Translations under genes and position numbers: made by a program
Assembly: GCA_018334055.1 (NCBI GenBank)
Contig: JAGXSS010000004.1
Span: 1-57,055 of the forward strand
Origin: Peptococcaceae bacterium
Lineage (GTDB): Bacteria > Bacillota > UBA994
DNA length: 57,055 nt
Direction of reading: 5' to 3'
Part shown: positions 49,763 to 57,055 of the stretch, piece by piece
How the letters are laid out: every line of letters starts with the position of its first letter
Position numbering within the stretch: position 1 is the first letter of the stretch
The notes under the pieces: generated by a model
Databases searched by the model: none
Told to the model about the DNA's origin: nothing
What the model saw: only the letters and a program-made list of their open reading frames with translations

Positions 49763-51562
49763 CTACTTCACCACCAGAGCGTTCCCCTCAAGGAAGATCA
49801 CAACTCCAGACTGCTTTCTCTCAAACCGATGCATACGAGAACCAACGATCACCCCACTGTGCTCCCACGCTATTCCTAAAAAGACCTTGGCGGAACTTGG
49901 CACATGTATCTGGGTGGTCGCTCCTGATTCTGACCCTAATTCCTTCACCACCACATCCGCGCCGGCTCGTATTTCGCCCCCGCGCACTACGCCCTGCACG
50001 GTTACTTTCCCGCCTGCTTGAAGCCAAGAATTGTAACAGCCCCCATTGACGACGGATATGTCGCCCGTACTGATGAGGGTGCTGTTGATGACGTTGCGAA
50101 CCTTAATATGTGCATTTTGCGAAGATAACTCTTCTAAGCGAGCCTGCAAGGTTCCTAATGCGCCCTGCAAATCGGCAAGGTGGCCCTCAGTCTTTGTTCC
50201 GGAGCTAGCGTCTTCCAAGAATTTAGCTAAAATTGTCATGACATTTGCGCCAAAAAAGTCATGAAGACGGCGGTCTAATTTATGTAAAGCGAGCAATAAG
50301 GCCTTTACGCGCTCATCAAACCCAACCAAGCGTTGCTCAATGAGAGTACTCACCAAGCGCCCGGCGAACGACTGCTTATTGGCGGGTATCCTCTTTTTCA
50401 ACTGCTCAATGGCCAGCTGCACTGTGCTGATATCTCTATCGAGCTCCCGGAGCATAGGGTTAAAAGTACGCAACAAACCCGGAGGAGGACCGACAAAGAC
50501 TTGCGAGGATATAATATTCCCCTGCACTTCTACCGCTGCACATGCTTGGAGATGGCTGTTTTCGGCTAAGCCGCGCACCTTGATGATGCCACCGGCCCAC
50601 AAGGCAAAACCAGCCGTGACATCCCCCTGGACAGTCACATCGCCGACAAAAGAGACGTTTCCAGATCGCAGATCCACATCGCCCGCAACAGTCATGTCCG
50701 GACGAATGTCTACCCGCAGGCCACGCTGCCGTTTCTTAACCATCGGCCGACCGCTACTCACCGCTATAAGTCGCAAAGATTCCTCATGCAGTCTAACGCC
50801 ATCACCGGCTATAAGGTCCATATCAGCGGGCTCTTTCGCAAAAATGGTTTCCCCCCGCACTGATGCGCCATCTTGTCCCATTACCCGTGGCACTTTCCGC
50901 ACTAAGACCTGTCCTTCGCGGACAGAATGATAGTCAAAGCGCGAGCGATGGTCTACCGTAGAGTCGGGACGAACCTCACGTTCAGTTCGGTCGTTTTGTT
51001 CAAACAATATCACCGCCTCGGCATCGCGACCCGCTAGAGGAGGTTGTCCACGGGCAATAATGAACTCCCGATCCTCCGTAGCGGCAACGATTTCCGGCAG
51101 GATTTTTAGATCAACCCCCACCCTGACCCCTTCTTGTCGCAAGGCCGACATCAAGGTATCTAGTTGAACTGGGGAGAAGCGCTCTACTTCTTCCAAGACC
51201 TGTAGCTTTAGCCGCGGGGAGGGAGGCAAATCCGGCAGACTGCGCGTGACGCGAACGCTAGGCAGAACCCGCACAGTTGCGGTCAGACCATCCGGACTGA
51301 CCGCCAACGACCATGAACCTAGACGCTCGTCCAAGATAGGTGAAATCTTGACATTGTCCCCTATTCGCACCGGCACTTCGTGCGCCCACACTACTTCGTC
51401 AACCGTCATTACTACACCTTCACAGGGAACAATAACCGGGTAGGGGCCCTCCTCGGCGTGCCGGATAGATACTACTCCATCTTTAAGGGACACGAAACAT
51501 TCGCCAGCTTGCTCTGGTAGATCAAACACCGCCCACCTCCCCACATCGGTTGCCCGATTCAC
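49763..51562 (-). CDS. FapA/DUF342 family protein
   Basis: About 599 residues. The central region (residues 190-400) has the DUF342 pattern: VRKVPRVMGQDGASVRGE, IRPDMTVAGDVDLRSGNVSFVGDVTV and repeated G-x-V beta-helix-like strands, followed by a helical segment (residues 400-500) and a second strand-rich end (INSTLISTGDISVVNGGCYN). The family is called flagellar assembly protein A but its role is poorly defined and no flagellar genes are nearby. Start uncertain: GTG at 51562 (AAGGCGG upstream), TTG at 51595 or GTG at 51529. Co-directional with niaR, 40-odd bases apart. Confidence 0.82.
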   Translation of the reverse strand: MNRATDVGRWAVFDLPEQAGECFVSLKDGVVSIRHAEEGPYPVIVPCEGVVMTVDEVVWAHEVPVRIGDNVKISPILDERLGSWSLAVSPDGLTATVRVLPSVRVTRSLPDLPPSPRLKLQVLEEVERFSPVQLDTLMSALRQEGVRVGVDLKILPEIVAATEDREFIIARGQPPLAGRDAEAVILFEQNDRTEREVRPDSTVDHRSRFDYHSVREGQVLVRKVPRVMGQDGASVRGETIFAKEPADMDLIAGDGVRLHEESLRLIAVSSGRPMVKKRQRGLRVDIRPDMTVAGDVDLRSGNVSFVGDVTVQGDVTAGFALWAGGIIKVRGLAENSHLQACAAVEVQGNIISSQVFVGPPPGLLRTFNPMLRELDRDISTVQLAIEQLKKRIPANKQSFAGRLVSTLIEQRLVGFDERVKALLLALHKLDRRLHDFFGANVMTILAKFLEDASSGTKTEGHLADLQGALGTLQARLEELSSQNAHIKVRNVINSTLISTGDISVVNGGCYNSWLQAGGKVTVQGVVRGGEIRAGADVVVKELGSESGATTQIHVPSSAKVFLGIAWEHSGVIVGSRMHRFERKQSGVVIFLEGNALVVK

Positions 51563-51607
51563 TTGCCGCCTTAACCACCGCTCCGGCGCGACCAACTCTA
51601 AAAAAGG

Positions 51608-52129
51608 CTAGTCCACCGCCAAGAAATGATTGCTCCGCAACTCCGCTAACACCTTCTGCAGTGACTCCCTATCCTGCGCCTCGAGCGTGTGCATATGTAG
51701 GCCACCTGTCAGGACGGAGAGAGGTTCAGCTTGGGAAGTGCGCAGCCGGTCCACAAAGGCATCGACGTCATGACGGGTCTTAATGCGCAAATTACCGGTA
51801 ATTTCCCCATAAAGAGGATGCTCAACCGATACATCAAGGACCGTGACGCCATGGTCGACTATCAAATACAGCTCAGCCCGGATACTGTCCAAATCCGGGG
51901 TGTGCTGAGAGGCTATGGTCTGGCGAACAGTCGAGAGGCTGGCCGCGGGAGCACACATATATCCCTGCGGGGTAGCAATAATGCGCTCACCGGCCGCTCT
52001 AAGCAGCGCAATGTCCGCCACAACCACCTGCCGAGTTACCCCCAACTTCTCGCTGAGCAGAGCCCCGGTCAGAACGCTACCGCGACGTAACAGGCGCATA
52101 ACTTCTTGTCGACGTTCCTCGCTATTCAA
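51608..52129 (-). CDS. niaR: niacin-responsive repressor NiaR
   Basis: 173 residues. N-terminal HTH_11 domain (RRGSVLTGALLSEKLGVTRQVVVADIALLRAAG) and C-terminal 3H domain with its conserved His residues (IVDHGVTVLDVSVEHPLYGEI in pattern, and GGLHMHT). NiaR represses NAD-synthesis and niacin-transport genes when nicotinate is bound. TTG at 52129 is chosen: GGAGG lies 8 bases upstream, whereas upstream codons fall in the operator. Divergent from the niacin ECF gene with a palindrome between. Confidence 0.9.
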   Translation of the reverse strand: MNSEERRQEVMRLLRRGSVLTGALLSEKLGVTRQVVVADIALLRAAGERIIATPQGYMCAPAASLSTVRQTIASQHTPDLDSIRAELYLIVDHGVTVLDVSVEHPLYGEITGNLRIKTRHDVDAFVDRLRTSQAEPLSVLTGGLHMHTLEAQDRESLQKVLAELRSNHFLAVD

Positions 52130-52187
52130 GAACTTCACCTCCAAGGCTTGCTTGTGACTGACTTCCGTAGTATCATGAGCATAGTAT

Positions 52188-52207
52188 ACAGGTGTATACA
52201 CACCTGT
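52188..52207. promoter_or_regulatory. NiaR operator palindrome
   Basis: Perfect 8-base arms ACAGGTGT and ACACCTGT with a 4-base centre, in the niaR-niaX intergenic region, 18 bases before the transporter start. Position between a NiaR gene and its usual target makes this the likely operator controlling both genes. Confidence 0.75.
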
Positions 52208-52225
52208 TCAAAGGAGCGATGTCGA

Positions 52226-52750
52226 ATGAAAGTAAGTGTCCGCGAGTTAGTCTATGGTGCATTGCTGACCTCCCTCGCCATCATTATTCCCCTCTATTTT
52301 CGTGGGTGGCTACAAATTGTCATTCCGCCTTTTTCGGCAACCTTGGCCAGCCATGTGCCAGTTATGCTAGCTATGTTTGTCAGCCCGTTAGTGGCAGCCT
52401 TGGTGGGCGTAGGTTCTACGTACGGTTTTTTCATCACCTTGCCACCGGTCATTGCTGCCCGAGCCTCCATCCATATTATTTTCGGCGTTATGGGCGCTAT
52501 CCTTTACCGCCGCGGCATGCGTCCCTGGCCAATCATCGCGCTTACCGCCCCAGTGCATGCCATTGGTGAGGCACTTGCAGTCATCCCCTTCGGTTTTACC
52601 CTCCAAGCAGCCTTTGTGACGGTCGGTATTGGCACCCTCCTGCATCACCTGATGGACGCCGCTATCAGCATTTCCCTGTTTACCGCTCTGGTCAAGGCCG
52701 GGGTCACCTTCTATACCCCTGCACGCCTTAGCAAGTCGTCCCCCAAGTAA
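52226..52750 (+). CDS. niaX: niacin ECF transporter S component (NiaX-like)
   Basis: 174 residues with about five to six helices and no soluble domain, the size of an ECF substrate-capture protein. It lacks the shared ECF energising subunits, which are usually encoded elsewhere. Assignment to niacin rests on the divergent niaR and the shared palindrome. ATG at 52226 has AAGGAG 9 bases upstream; an upstream in-frame start would run through the operator and was rejected. Confidence 0.75.
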   Translation: MKVSVRELVYGALLTSLAIIIPLYFRGWLQIVIPPFSATLASHVPVMLAMFVSPLVAALVGVGSTYGFFITLPPVIAARASIHIIFGVMGAILYRRGMRPWPIIALTAPVHAIGEALAVIPFGFTLQAAFVTVGIGTLLHHLMDAAISISLFTALVKAGVTFYTPARLSKSSPK

Positions 52751-52752
52751 CC

Positions 52753-53412
52753 TTAATCCTGCGCTTGTTGCTGCTCCAGCTTCTCTAGCTTAGCCTCCAA
52801 TTCGCCTAATCGGCGCATCAAACACCGCAACGCCTCACTATCGGGGTCAGGTAGATTCGCATGCTCGAGGTCAATGGACAATGTCCTGTTGGCCCCATCC
52901 ACTTGACGCACCACCCTTCCCGGCACTCCCACTACAGTGCTATGGGCTGGCACTTCCCGCAATACTACCGACCCCGCCCCTATTTTGGCATAATCACCGA
53001 CTTTGAAAGAGCCGAGAATTTTTGCGCCGGTGCTGATTACCACATTACTGCCTATGGTCGGATGACGTTTTCCTTTTTCCTTTCCTGTGCCACCTAGCGT
53101 CACGCCCTGATACAAGGTCACATTATCGCCAATTTCGGTAGTCTCGCCAATGACCACCCCGCAACCATGGTCAATAAACAATCCCTTGCCAATTTTTGCG
53201 GCAGGATGAATTTCAATCTGTGTGAGAAACCGCGAAATCTGCGACAACACACGGGCCAAAGTTGGCATTCTATGCCGATATAGCCAGTGCGCCAGTCTAT
53301 GTATAATGACCGCATGCAAGCCGGGATAGCAGAGCAAGACCTCCCAAAGACTTTTCGCCGCAGGGTCACGCTCGAAAATGGCCTTGACATCTTCACGGAT
53401 GCTTCTAAACAC
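52753..53412 (-). CDS. cysE: serine O-acetyltransferase
   Basis: 219 residues. N-terminal helical part ([32 protein letters not shown] in pattern) and a left-handed beta-helix with hexapeptide repeats ([47 protein letters not shown]). It makes O-acetylserine for CysK. A Gln/Glu-rich tail follows. GTG at 53412 has GGAGG 8 bases upstream. Last gene of cysK-Rrf2-cysE. Confidence 0.95.
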   Translation of the reverse strand: MFRSIREDVKAIFERDPAAKSLWEVLLCYPGLHAVIIHRLAHWLYRHRMPTLARVLSQISRFLTQIEIHPAAKIGKGLFIDHGCGVVIGETTEIGDNVTLYQGVTLGGTGKEKGKRHPTIGSNVVISTGAKILGSFKVGDYAKIGAGSVVLREVPAHSTVVGVPGRVVRQVDGANRTLSIDLEHANLPDPDSEALRCLMRRLGELEAKLEKLEQQQAQD

Positions 53413-53490
53413 TCCTTACACCTCCTCTATATTATTTTCCATCCCCTGCTAAAGTCCTGCCTGCAAAAAAAGGATGATCAGAAATCACCC

Positions 53491-53931
53491 CTAAATGTAG
53501 TACATAGCACCGATGCCCTTTTGGCGCTTATTAAACTCCCCCGCCAGAAATCCCAGGCTCAGGCCGTCAAGAAGGTCATTCATACAGGCACGCATCGGGT
53601 CAAACACCAGCTCATGTAACACTACGTAAGCTCCCACTCCATCCTCGGAGGCCATAACCTCACCCACTGGCCAGAACTCGCCTTCTACAACCCGCAGCAC
53701 CTGCCCCGCTGTAATCTGGGACGCAGGTCGCGCCAATGTATACCCTCCCTGTGCCCCTTTAACACCCGTAACTAACCCAGCCTTACGCAACCCCGCGAAG
53801 ACTTGCTCAAGATAGTTCTGGGGGATGTTCTGTCGCTCAGCAATGCTGCCGAGCGACACCGGACCGACAGCGACGAGTGACAGGTCGAGCATGGCCAAGA
53901 GAGCATATCGACCCTTTGCTGTAATCCTCAT
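53491..53931 (-). CDS. Rrf2-family regulator, CymR-like
   Basis: 146 residues. Rrf2 winged helix: [17 protein letters not shown], recognition segment [19 protein letters not shown] and wing [12 protein letters not shown]. The three clustered Cys that bind Fe-S in IscR are absent, which fits the CymR branch controlling cysteine metabolism together with CysK. Its ATG overlaps the cysK stop (ATGA), so regulator and enzyme are made together, echoing the CymR-CysK complex known in Bacillus. Confidence 0.85.
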   Translation of the reverse strand: MRITAKGRYALLAMLDLSLVAVGPVSLGSIAERQNIPQNYLEQVFAGLRKAGLVTGVKGAQGGYTLARPASQITAGQVLRVVEGEFWPVGEVMASEDGVGAYVVLHELVFDPMRACMNDLLDGLSLGFLAGEFNKRQKGIGAMYYI

Positions 53932-54872
53932 GCCTTGTCTAGCGAGCCAAAAAGCGAAGTCGACAAATACCTTTCACCCGTGTCCGGCAACACGACAACG
54001 ATGGTCTTGCCCTCGTTGCCCGGTCTCCTCGCAATTTCTGCGGCGACAAAGGCTGCCGCTCCCGATGATATGCCTACAATTAGCCCTTCCGTGCGGGCCA
54101 GCTGGCGCGTGGTGGCGATAGCATCCTCGACTTTGACGGTGATAATTTCGTCGATGATGTCGGTGCGCAGAATGTCCGGCACAAAACCCGCCCCAATACC
54201 TTGAATTTTGTGCGGACCGGGCCTTCCTCCCGATAACACCGGAGAATCAAAAGGTTCTACCGCAATCATCTGGACACTCGGCTTGCGAGCCTTGAGAATC
54301 TCACCAACTCCCGTTACAGTGCCACCTGTACCCACCCCACACACTACGATATCCACCAACCCGTCCGTGTCATGCCAGATTTCTTCCGCGGTGGTCCGGC
54401 GGTGAATTTCTGGATTAGCCGGATTCTTGAACTGTTGAGGCATAAAAGAGTTTGGCGTTTCGGCGGCCAACTCTTCGGCCTTACGAATTGCCCCCGTCAT
54501 GCCTAATGCTCCGGGCGTGAGGACTAGCTCTGCCCCAAGGGCCGCAAGCAAATTTCGTCGCTCCATGCTCATCGTATCGGGCATGGTGAGCACTAACTTG
54601 TAGCCCCTGGCAGCGGCCACAAAAGCAAGGGCGATGCCCGTATTGCCACTGGTAGGCTCAATGATGGTGGTTCCTAGGCTTATTTGCCCTGTTTTTTCAC
54701 CTGCTTCAATCATCGCCAAACCAATTCTATCCTTAACGCTACCGGCGGGGTTAAAATATTCGAGTTTAGCAATAAGGGACGAATGAACACCCGCTTCTTT
54801 GGCGTACCGATTGAGCTGGAGCAAGGGCGTTTTACCTACTAGATCGGTTAAGCTTTGGGCAATCTTTACCAT
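53928..54872 (-). CDS. cysK: cysteine synthase A
   Basis: 314 residues. PLP Lys in [12 protein letters not shown] (near 46), substrate loop [12 protein letters not shown], phosphate loop [10 protein letters not shown] and C-terminal SSGAAAFVA. It makes cysteine from O-acetylserine and sulfide. GGAGG precedes the ATG. First gene of the cysteine operon, with a good promoter and an inverted repeat in its leader. Confidence 0.96.
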   Translation of the reverse strand: MVKIAQSLTDLVGKTPLLQLNRYAKEAGVHSSLIAKLEYFNPAGSVKDRIGLAMIEAGEKTGQISLGTTIIEPTSGNTGIALAFVAAARGYKLVLTMPDTMSMERRNLLAALGAELVLTPGALGMTGAIRKAEELAAETPNSFMPQQFKNPANPEIHRRTTAEEIWHDTDGLVDIVVCGVGTGGTVTGVGEILKARKPSVQMIAVEPFDSPVLSGGRPGPHKIQGIGAGFVPDILRTDIIDEIITVKVEDAIATTRQLARTEGLIVGISSGAAAFVAAEIARRPGNEGKTIVVVLPDTGERYLSTSLFGSLDKA

Positions 54873-54886
54873 GGATCATTCCTCCT

Positions 54887-54954
54887 AAAGCCAACTTTAC
54901 CGCTTGGTTTAGTTGGTTTTATTAGAGCATACACGGATGAATCACATTAGTCAA
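54887..54954 (-). promoter_or_regulatory. cysK operon promoter and leader inverted repeat
   Basis: Minus strand TTGACT (54949-54954), 17 bases, TATGCT (54926-54931). Downstream of the predicted start, near 54919, is a 10-bp inverted repeat (54887-54896 with 54911-54920, one G-U pair) that ends directly before the AGGAGG. It may be an Rrf2/CymR operator or an RNA hairpin affecting ribosome access. Confidence 0.6.
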
Positions 54955-54982
54955 GGCCTTGTCGTCGACTTAGGTACTGCCG

Positions 54983-55657
54983 TCACACATTAGGAATCTG
55001 CCATTCGATGCCCGCTTGCCCCGTCCGGCGCAAAAAATCATTGCACTTGGAAAAATGTCGACAGCCAAAAAAGCCTCGTCTGGCGGAGAGCGGGCTGGGG
55101 TGCGCAGCCGTCAGAATTAGATGTCGCTCCTTGGTGATCAAGCGCGCCTTGTTTTTGGCCTCATTACCCCAGAGCAAGAAAACTACCGGGTTAGATTTTT
55201 CATTCACCAGTTCGATGATTTTGTCAGTAAAGGCCTCCCAGCCAGAGCCGCGATGTGACCCTGCGGCGTTCGCCCGCACCGTGAGCGCAGTGTTAAGAAG
55301 TAGCACACCTTGCTCTGCCCACGGTGCCAAGCAGCCATTATTCGGGATATACCCCTGCAGATCGCTCTGCAGCTCTTGGTAGATGTTGCGCAGCGACCGC
55401 GGTATCTTTATTCCGAGCGGCACCGAGAAGGCTAACCCATGAGCCAGTCCTGCTTGTGGGTATGGGTCCTGCCCTAGCAATACTACCTTGACCTGGTGGT
55501 GGGTCGTAGACTCTAGAAAGGCAAAGACATGCTCTATCTTCGGATAAATGACGCCCGATTCATACTCGGTTTTGATAAACTTACTGAGTTTCGCATAATA
55601 TTCGCGCTGAAACTCTGGCTCAAGCAAAGCACCCCAGTCATTATCTGTTCGAAGCAT
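54983..55657 (-). CDS. ung: uracil-DNA glycosylase
   Basis: 224 residues, family 1 Ung. Catalytic Asp in GQDPYPQAGLAHGLAFSVP (near 60), uracil pocket VLLLNTALTV, and the C-terminal HPSPLSARRGFFGCRHF loop. ATG at 55657 is chosen (AAGGGGG 8 bases upstream); an ATG twelve codons earlier lacks a ribosome site. Removes uracil from DNA; stands alone. Confidence 0.96.
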   Translation of the reverse strand: MLRTDNDWGALLEPEFQREYYAKLSKFIKTEYESGVIYPKIEHVFAFLESTTHHQVKVVLLGQDPYPQAGLAHGLAFSVPLGIKIPRSLRNIYQELQSDLQGYIPNNGCLAPWAEQGVLLLNTALTVRANAAGSHRGSGWEAFTDKIIELVNEKSNPVVFLLWGNEAKNKARLITKERHLILTAAHPSPLSARRGFFGCRHFSKCNDFLRRTGQAGIEWQIPNV

Positions 55658-55803
55658 CGCGACAGCCCCCTTATCACTATTATGTCTCAACATGCACCGC
55701 TTATCTTATGAGATCATCTTAGCACTTTTCCGCGCATTAAGCCTCTGCAAAGCGGGCAATCTGAAGTAAGTAGTCAGCAAAAACGTTGGGGGCAGCAAGC
55801 GAA

Positions 55804-56466
55804 ATGAAGTTTAAACGACTACCCCGCCATATCGGCATTATTCCCGATGGCAACAGAAGATGGGCTACGAACAACGGGCTGGAAGCGCAGGAAGGGTATC
55901 AGCAAGGTTTGGCGCCGGGCCTTTTGCTGTACGAAGCTTGCTTGACCCTGGGAATACCAGAGCTTACCTTTTATGGCTTTACCCAAGATAACGCCAAACG
56001 ACCCGACAAGCAAAAGAGGGCTTTCCAACAGGCCTGCGTCGACGCCGTCAAAATGCTATCAGACCGGGACGCGGCCTTGCTCGTCCTCGGAGACCAAGAC
56101 TCTAGCGTTTTCCCCCCCGAGCTCCTAAGATATACTACGAGGCAAGAATTTGGCAAGGGGCTGATGCGCATCAATTTTTTGGTCAACTATGGCTGGCAAT
56201 GGGACTTGACAGAGTGGGCCCGTGGTTGGGAAGGCAACGTCAAGCGGGTCACGAATCCGCTAAGAGGGATAGCCTCTGCTGATATCCCCCGAATTGATTT
56301 AGTCATTCGCTGGGGCGGCCGCAGAAGACTAAGCGGATTTCTGCCCTTGCAGGCCATCTATTCAGATTTTTACGTAGTAGATGAGATGTGGCCAGACTTC
56401 AGGCCGGAACATCTCTATGCCGCACTAGATTGGTATCAAGACCAAGACATTACCTTAGGCGGATAG
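55804..56466 (+). CDS. short undecaprenyl diphosphate synthase-like cis-prenyltransferase
   Basis: 220 residues, shorter than usual UppS (about 250). The catalytic motif HIGIIPDGNRRWA is intact near residue 12. The next motif reads LTFYGFTQDNAKRP, where UppS has YAFSTENWKRP, and the C-terminal motif is IRWGGRRRLSGFLP with WPDF, where UppS has IRTGGExRLSNFLLWQ; the Glu that helps bind magnesium and diphosphate is replaced by Arg. A prenyl chain synthase of altered specificity is likely. ATG at 55804 is favoured; a TTG at 55786 is possible. No cdsA or lpx-like neighbour. Confidence 0.8.
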   Translation: MKFKRLPRHIGIIPDGNRRWATNNGLEAQEGYQQGLAPGLLLYEACLTLGIPELTFYGFTQDNAKRPDKQKRAFQQACVDAVKMLSDRDAALLVLGDQDSSVFPPELLRYTTRQEFGKGLMRINFLVNYGWQWDLTEWARGWEGNVKRVTNPLRGIASADIPRIDLVIRWGGRRRLSGFLPLQAIYSDFYVVDEMWPDFRPEHLYAALDWYQDQDITLGG

Positions 56467-56598
56467 TCCATACCGTTGGCACAGCCTAGCCTCCCCTCAA
56501 CAGGGTAGAATAACCCGCACCTGAGCCATTCGTCTCACATGCGCCAATACAAAAACAAAAGCGACCACGGGAATAGTCCCTACCTACGCAGCACCCCC

Positions 56599-56760
56599 GT
56601 AACGGCAGGGTATTACACCGCCGAACCGCCGAAATTCGCACGCCTAAACGACGCCTTTGGACAACGCACCAATGGTGCGTTGCTACGAAAACCCTGCTCG
56701 CGGCGTGACATGGCACGCCTATTTTGGACAACGCACCAGTGGTGCGTTGCTACGGTAACC
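56599..56760. repeat. cluster of palindromic repeat units
   Basis: At least three units: a degenerate one at 56599-56623 (GTAACGGCAGGGTATTACAC) and two near-identical ones at 56656-56693 and 56722-56760, each TTTGGACAACGCACC-NNN-GGTGCGTTG followed by CTACG and AACC. The hairpin stem is 9 bp with a 3-base loop. No ORF or transposase is associated. They follow the rRNA operon terminator on the minus-strand side; the gap 56467-56768 holds nothing else. Confidence 0.7.
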
Positions 56761-56768
56761 CTCTTAAA

Positions 56769-56804
56769 GCAAGCAACCCCAGAGCTTTTGCTCTGGGGTT
56801 GCTT
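56769..56804 (-). terminator. rRNA operon terminator hairpin
   Basis: A 14-bp perfect stem (56771-56784 with 56791-56804, extended by an inner G-C pair and short T-rich loop) just downstream of the 5S gene on the minus strand. No long U run follows, but the stem is very stable. Confidence 0.75.
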
Positions 56805-56811
56805 GAAGATA

Positions 56812-56930
56812 GTTCCGGCGGCGTCCTACTCTCCCGGGGACTTGCGTCCCAAGTACCATCAGCGCTGGAGGGCTTAACTGCCGTGTTCGGGATGGGAACG
56901 GGTGTGACCCCTCCGCTATAGCCACCGGAA
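56812..56930 (-). rRNA. rrf: 5S ribosomal RNA
   Basis: About 119 bases whose reverse complement starts TTCCGGTGGC and ends GCCGCCGGAA, giving the terminal helix, with the universal internal segments CCCGAACACGGCAGTTAAGC and GGTACTTGGGACGCA-type 3' part. Follows the 23S end by about 57 bases. Confidence 0.95.
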
Positions 56931-56987
56931 ATATATGAGGTGCACCCTCAAAACTAAACAGTGGAGTCATCGGAATGCTGTTTTGCA

Positions 56988-57055
56988 TAATCAAGCCCTC
57001 GACCTATTAGTACCGGTCAGCTGAAAGTATTACTACTCTTACACTCCCGGCCTAT
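56988..57055 (-). rRNA. rrl: 23S ribosomal RNA, 3' end (partial)
   Basis: The reverse complement reads through GGTACTAATAGGTCGAGGGC, the conserved 3' terminal part of 23S rRNA. The gene continues beyond the right edge of the window. Confidence 0.93.

Noticed and set aside
56539-56994. Open reading frames of 65-112 codons across the 5S rRNA and repeats
   Set aside because: They are read through or opposite an rRNA gene and palindromic repeats, with no ribosome sites or protein similarity; the same kind of frame also appears over the 5S fragment at 11.4 kb.
1-57055. CRISPR arrays, tRNA genes and complete insertion sequences
   Set aside because: No regularly spaced direct repeats, cloverleaf-like segments with T-loop motifs, or transposase frames with terminal inverted repeats were seen.

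Overview
The window looks like a chromosomal segment from an anaerobic Bacillota (Clostridia-type) bacterium of moderate GC. The reasons are [FeFe]-hydrogenase maturation genes, PyrR-style attenuators, class 1B dihydroorotate dehydrogenase (pyrK-pyrD), a NiaR/ECF niacin pair, cysE/cysK with an Rrf2 regulator, strong Shine-Dalgarno sites with many GTG/TTG starts, and molybdenum hydroxylases of the purine-fermenting type. No species can be assigned from sequence alone.

Layout. 0-2.3 kb: ArsR regulator, DppA-type D-aminopeptidase, a membrane protein. 2.3-6.3 kb (+): a structured leader with a terminator, then a TM1266-like regulator, hydG, hydE and hydF in tight overlap. 6.3-9.7 kb (-): MarR regulator with a Cys-rich tail, a decayed MFS transporter, a membrane-anchored protein, a ferredoxin-like protein with a CRP/FNR-type site, and a TM1586-type nitroreductase. 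9.7-11.3 kb (-): pyrBI behind an attenuator. 11.3-15.4 kb (-): an accessory patch with palindromic repeats, a 5S rRNA fragment, two tandem copies of a secreted Cys-rich protein plus small membrane protein (halocin C8-like architecture), and a thioredoxin-CcdA fusion. 15.6-20.3 kb (+): pyrC-F-K-D-E behind a clear PyrR attenuator.

20.3-49.6 kb (-): a very long co-oriented array for nucleobase salvage and catabolism. In transcription order: a PLP lyase, a fused Fe-S/Mo hydroxylase, PreT- and PreA-like proteins, SsnA, a GntR regulator, a three-subunit Mo hydroxylase, adenine deaminase, a Mo hydroxylase split into two ORFs, a second amidohydrolase, two BMP-type binding proteins, a nucleoside-type ABC transporter, a threonine synthase-like enzyme, a dihydropyrimidinase-like enzyme, a YcaQ-like protein and a beta-CASP nuclease. 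The inferred logic is uptake of nucleosides or bases, deamination, hydroxylation on molybdenum, reduction, ring opening, then breakdown of amino-acid-like products by PLP enzymes.

49.6-57 kb: FapA/DUF342 protein, niaR divergent from a niacin ECF transporter across a palindrome, cysK-Rrf2-cysE, ung, a short UppS-like prenyltransferase, more palindromic repeats, and the 3' end of an rRNA operon (5S and 23S end, minus strand).

Most noteworthy: the duplicated bacteriocin-like gene pairs with conserved leaders and diverged Cys-rich C-termini; the uncharacterised riboswitch-like leader before the hydrogenase maturation genes; the purine-type catabolic array whose PreA-like and dihydropyrimidinase-like enzymes have altered active-site positions; and the dispersed hairpin family seen beside both an intact and a ghost 5S gene.
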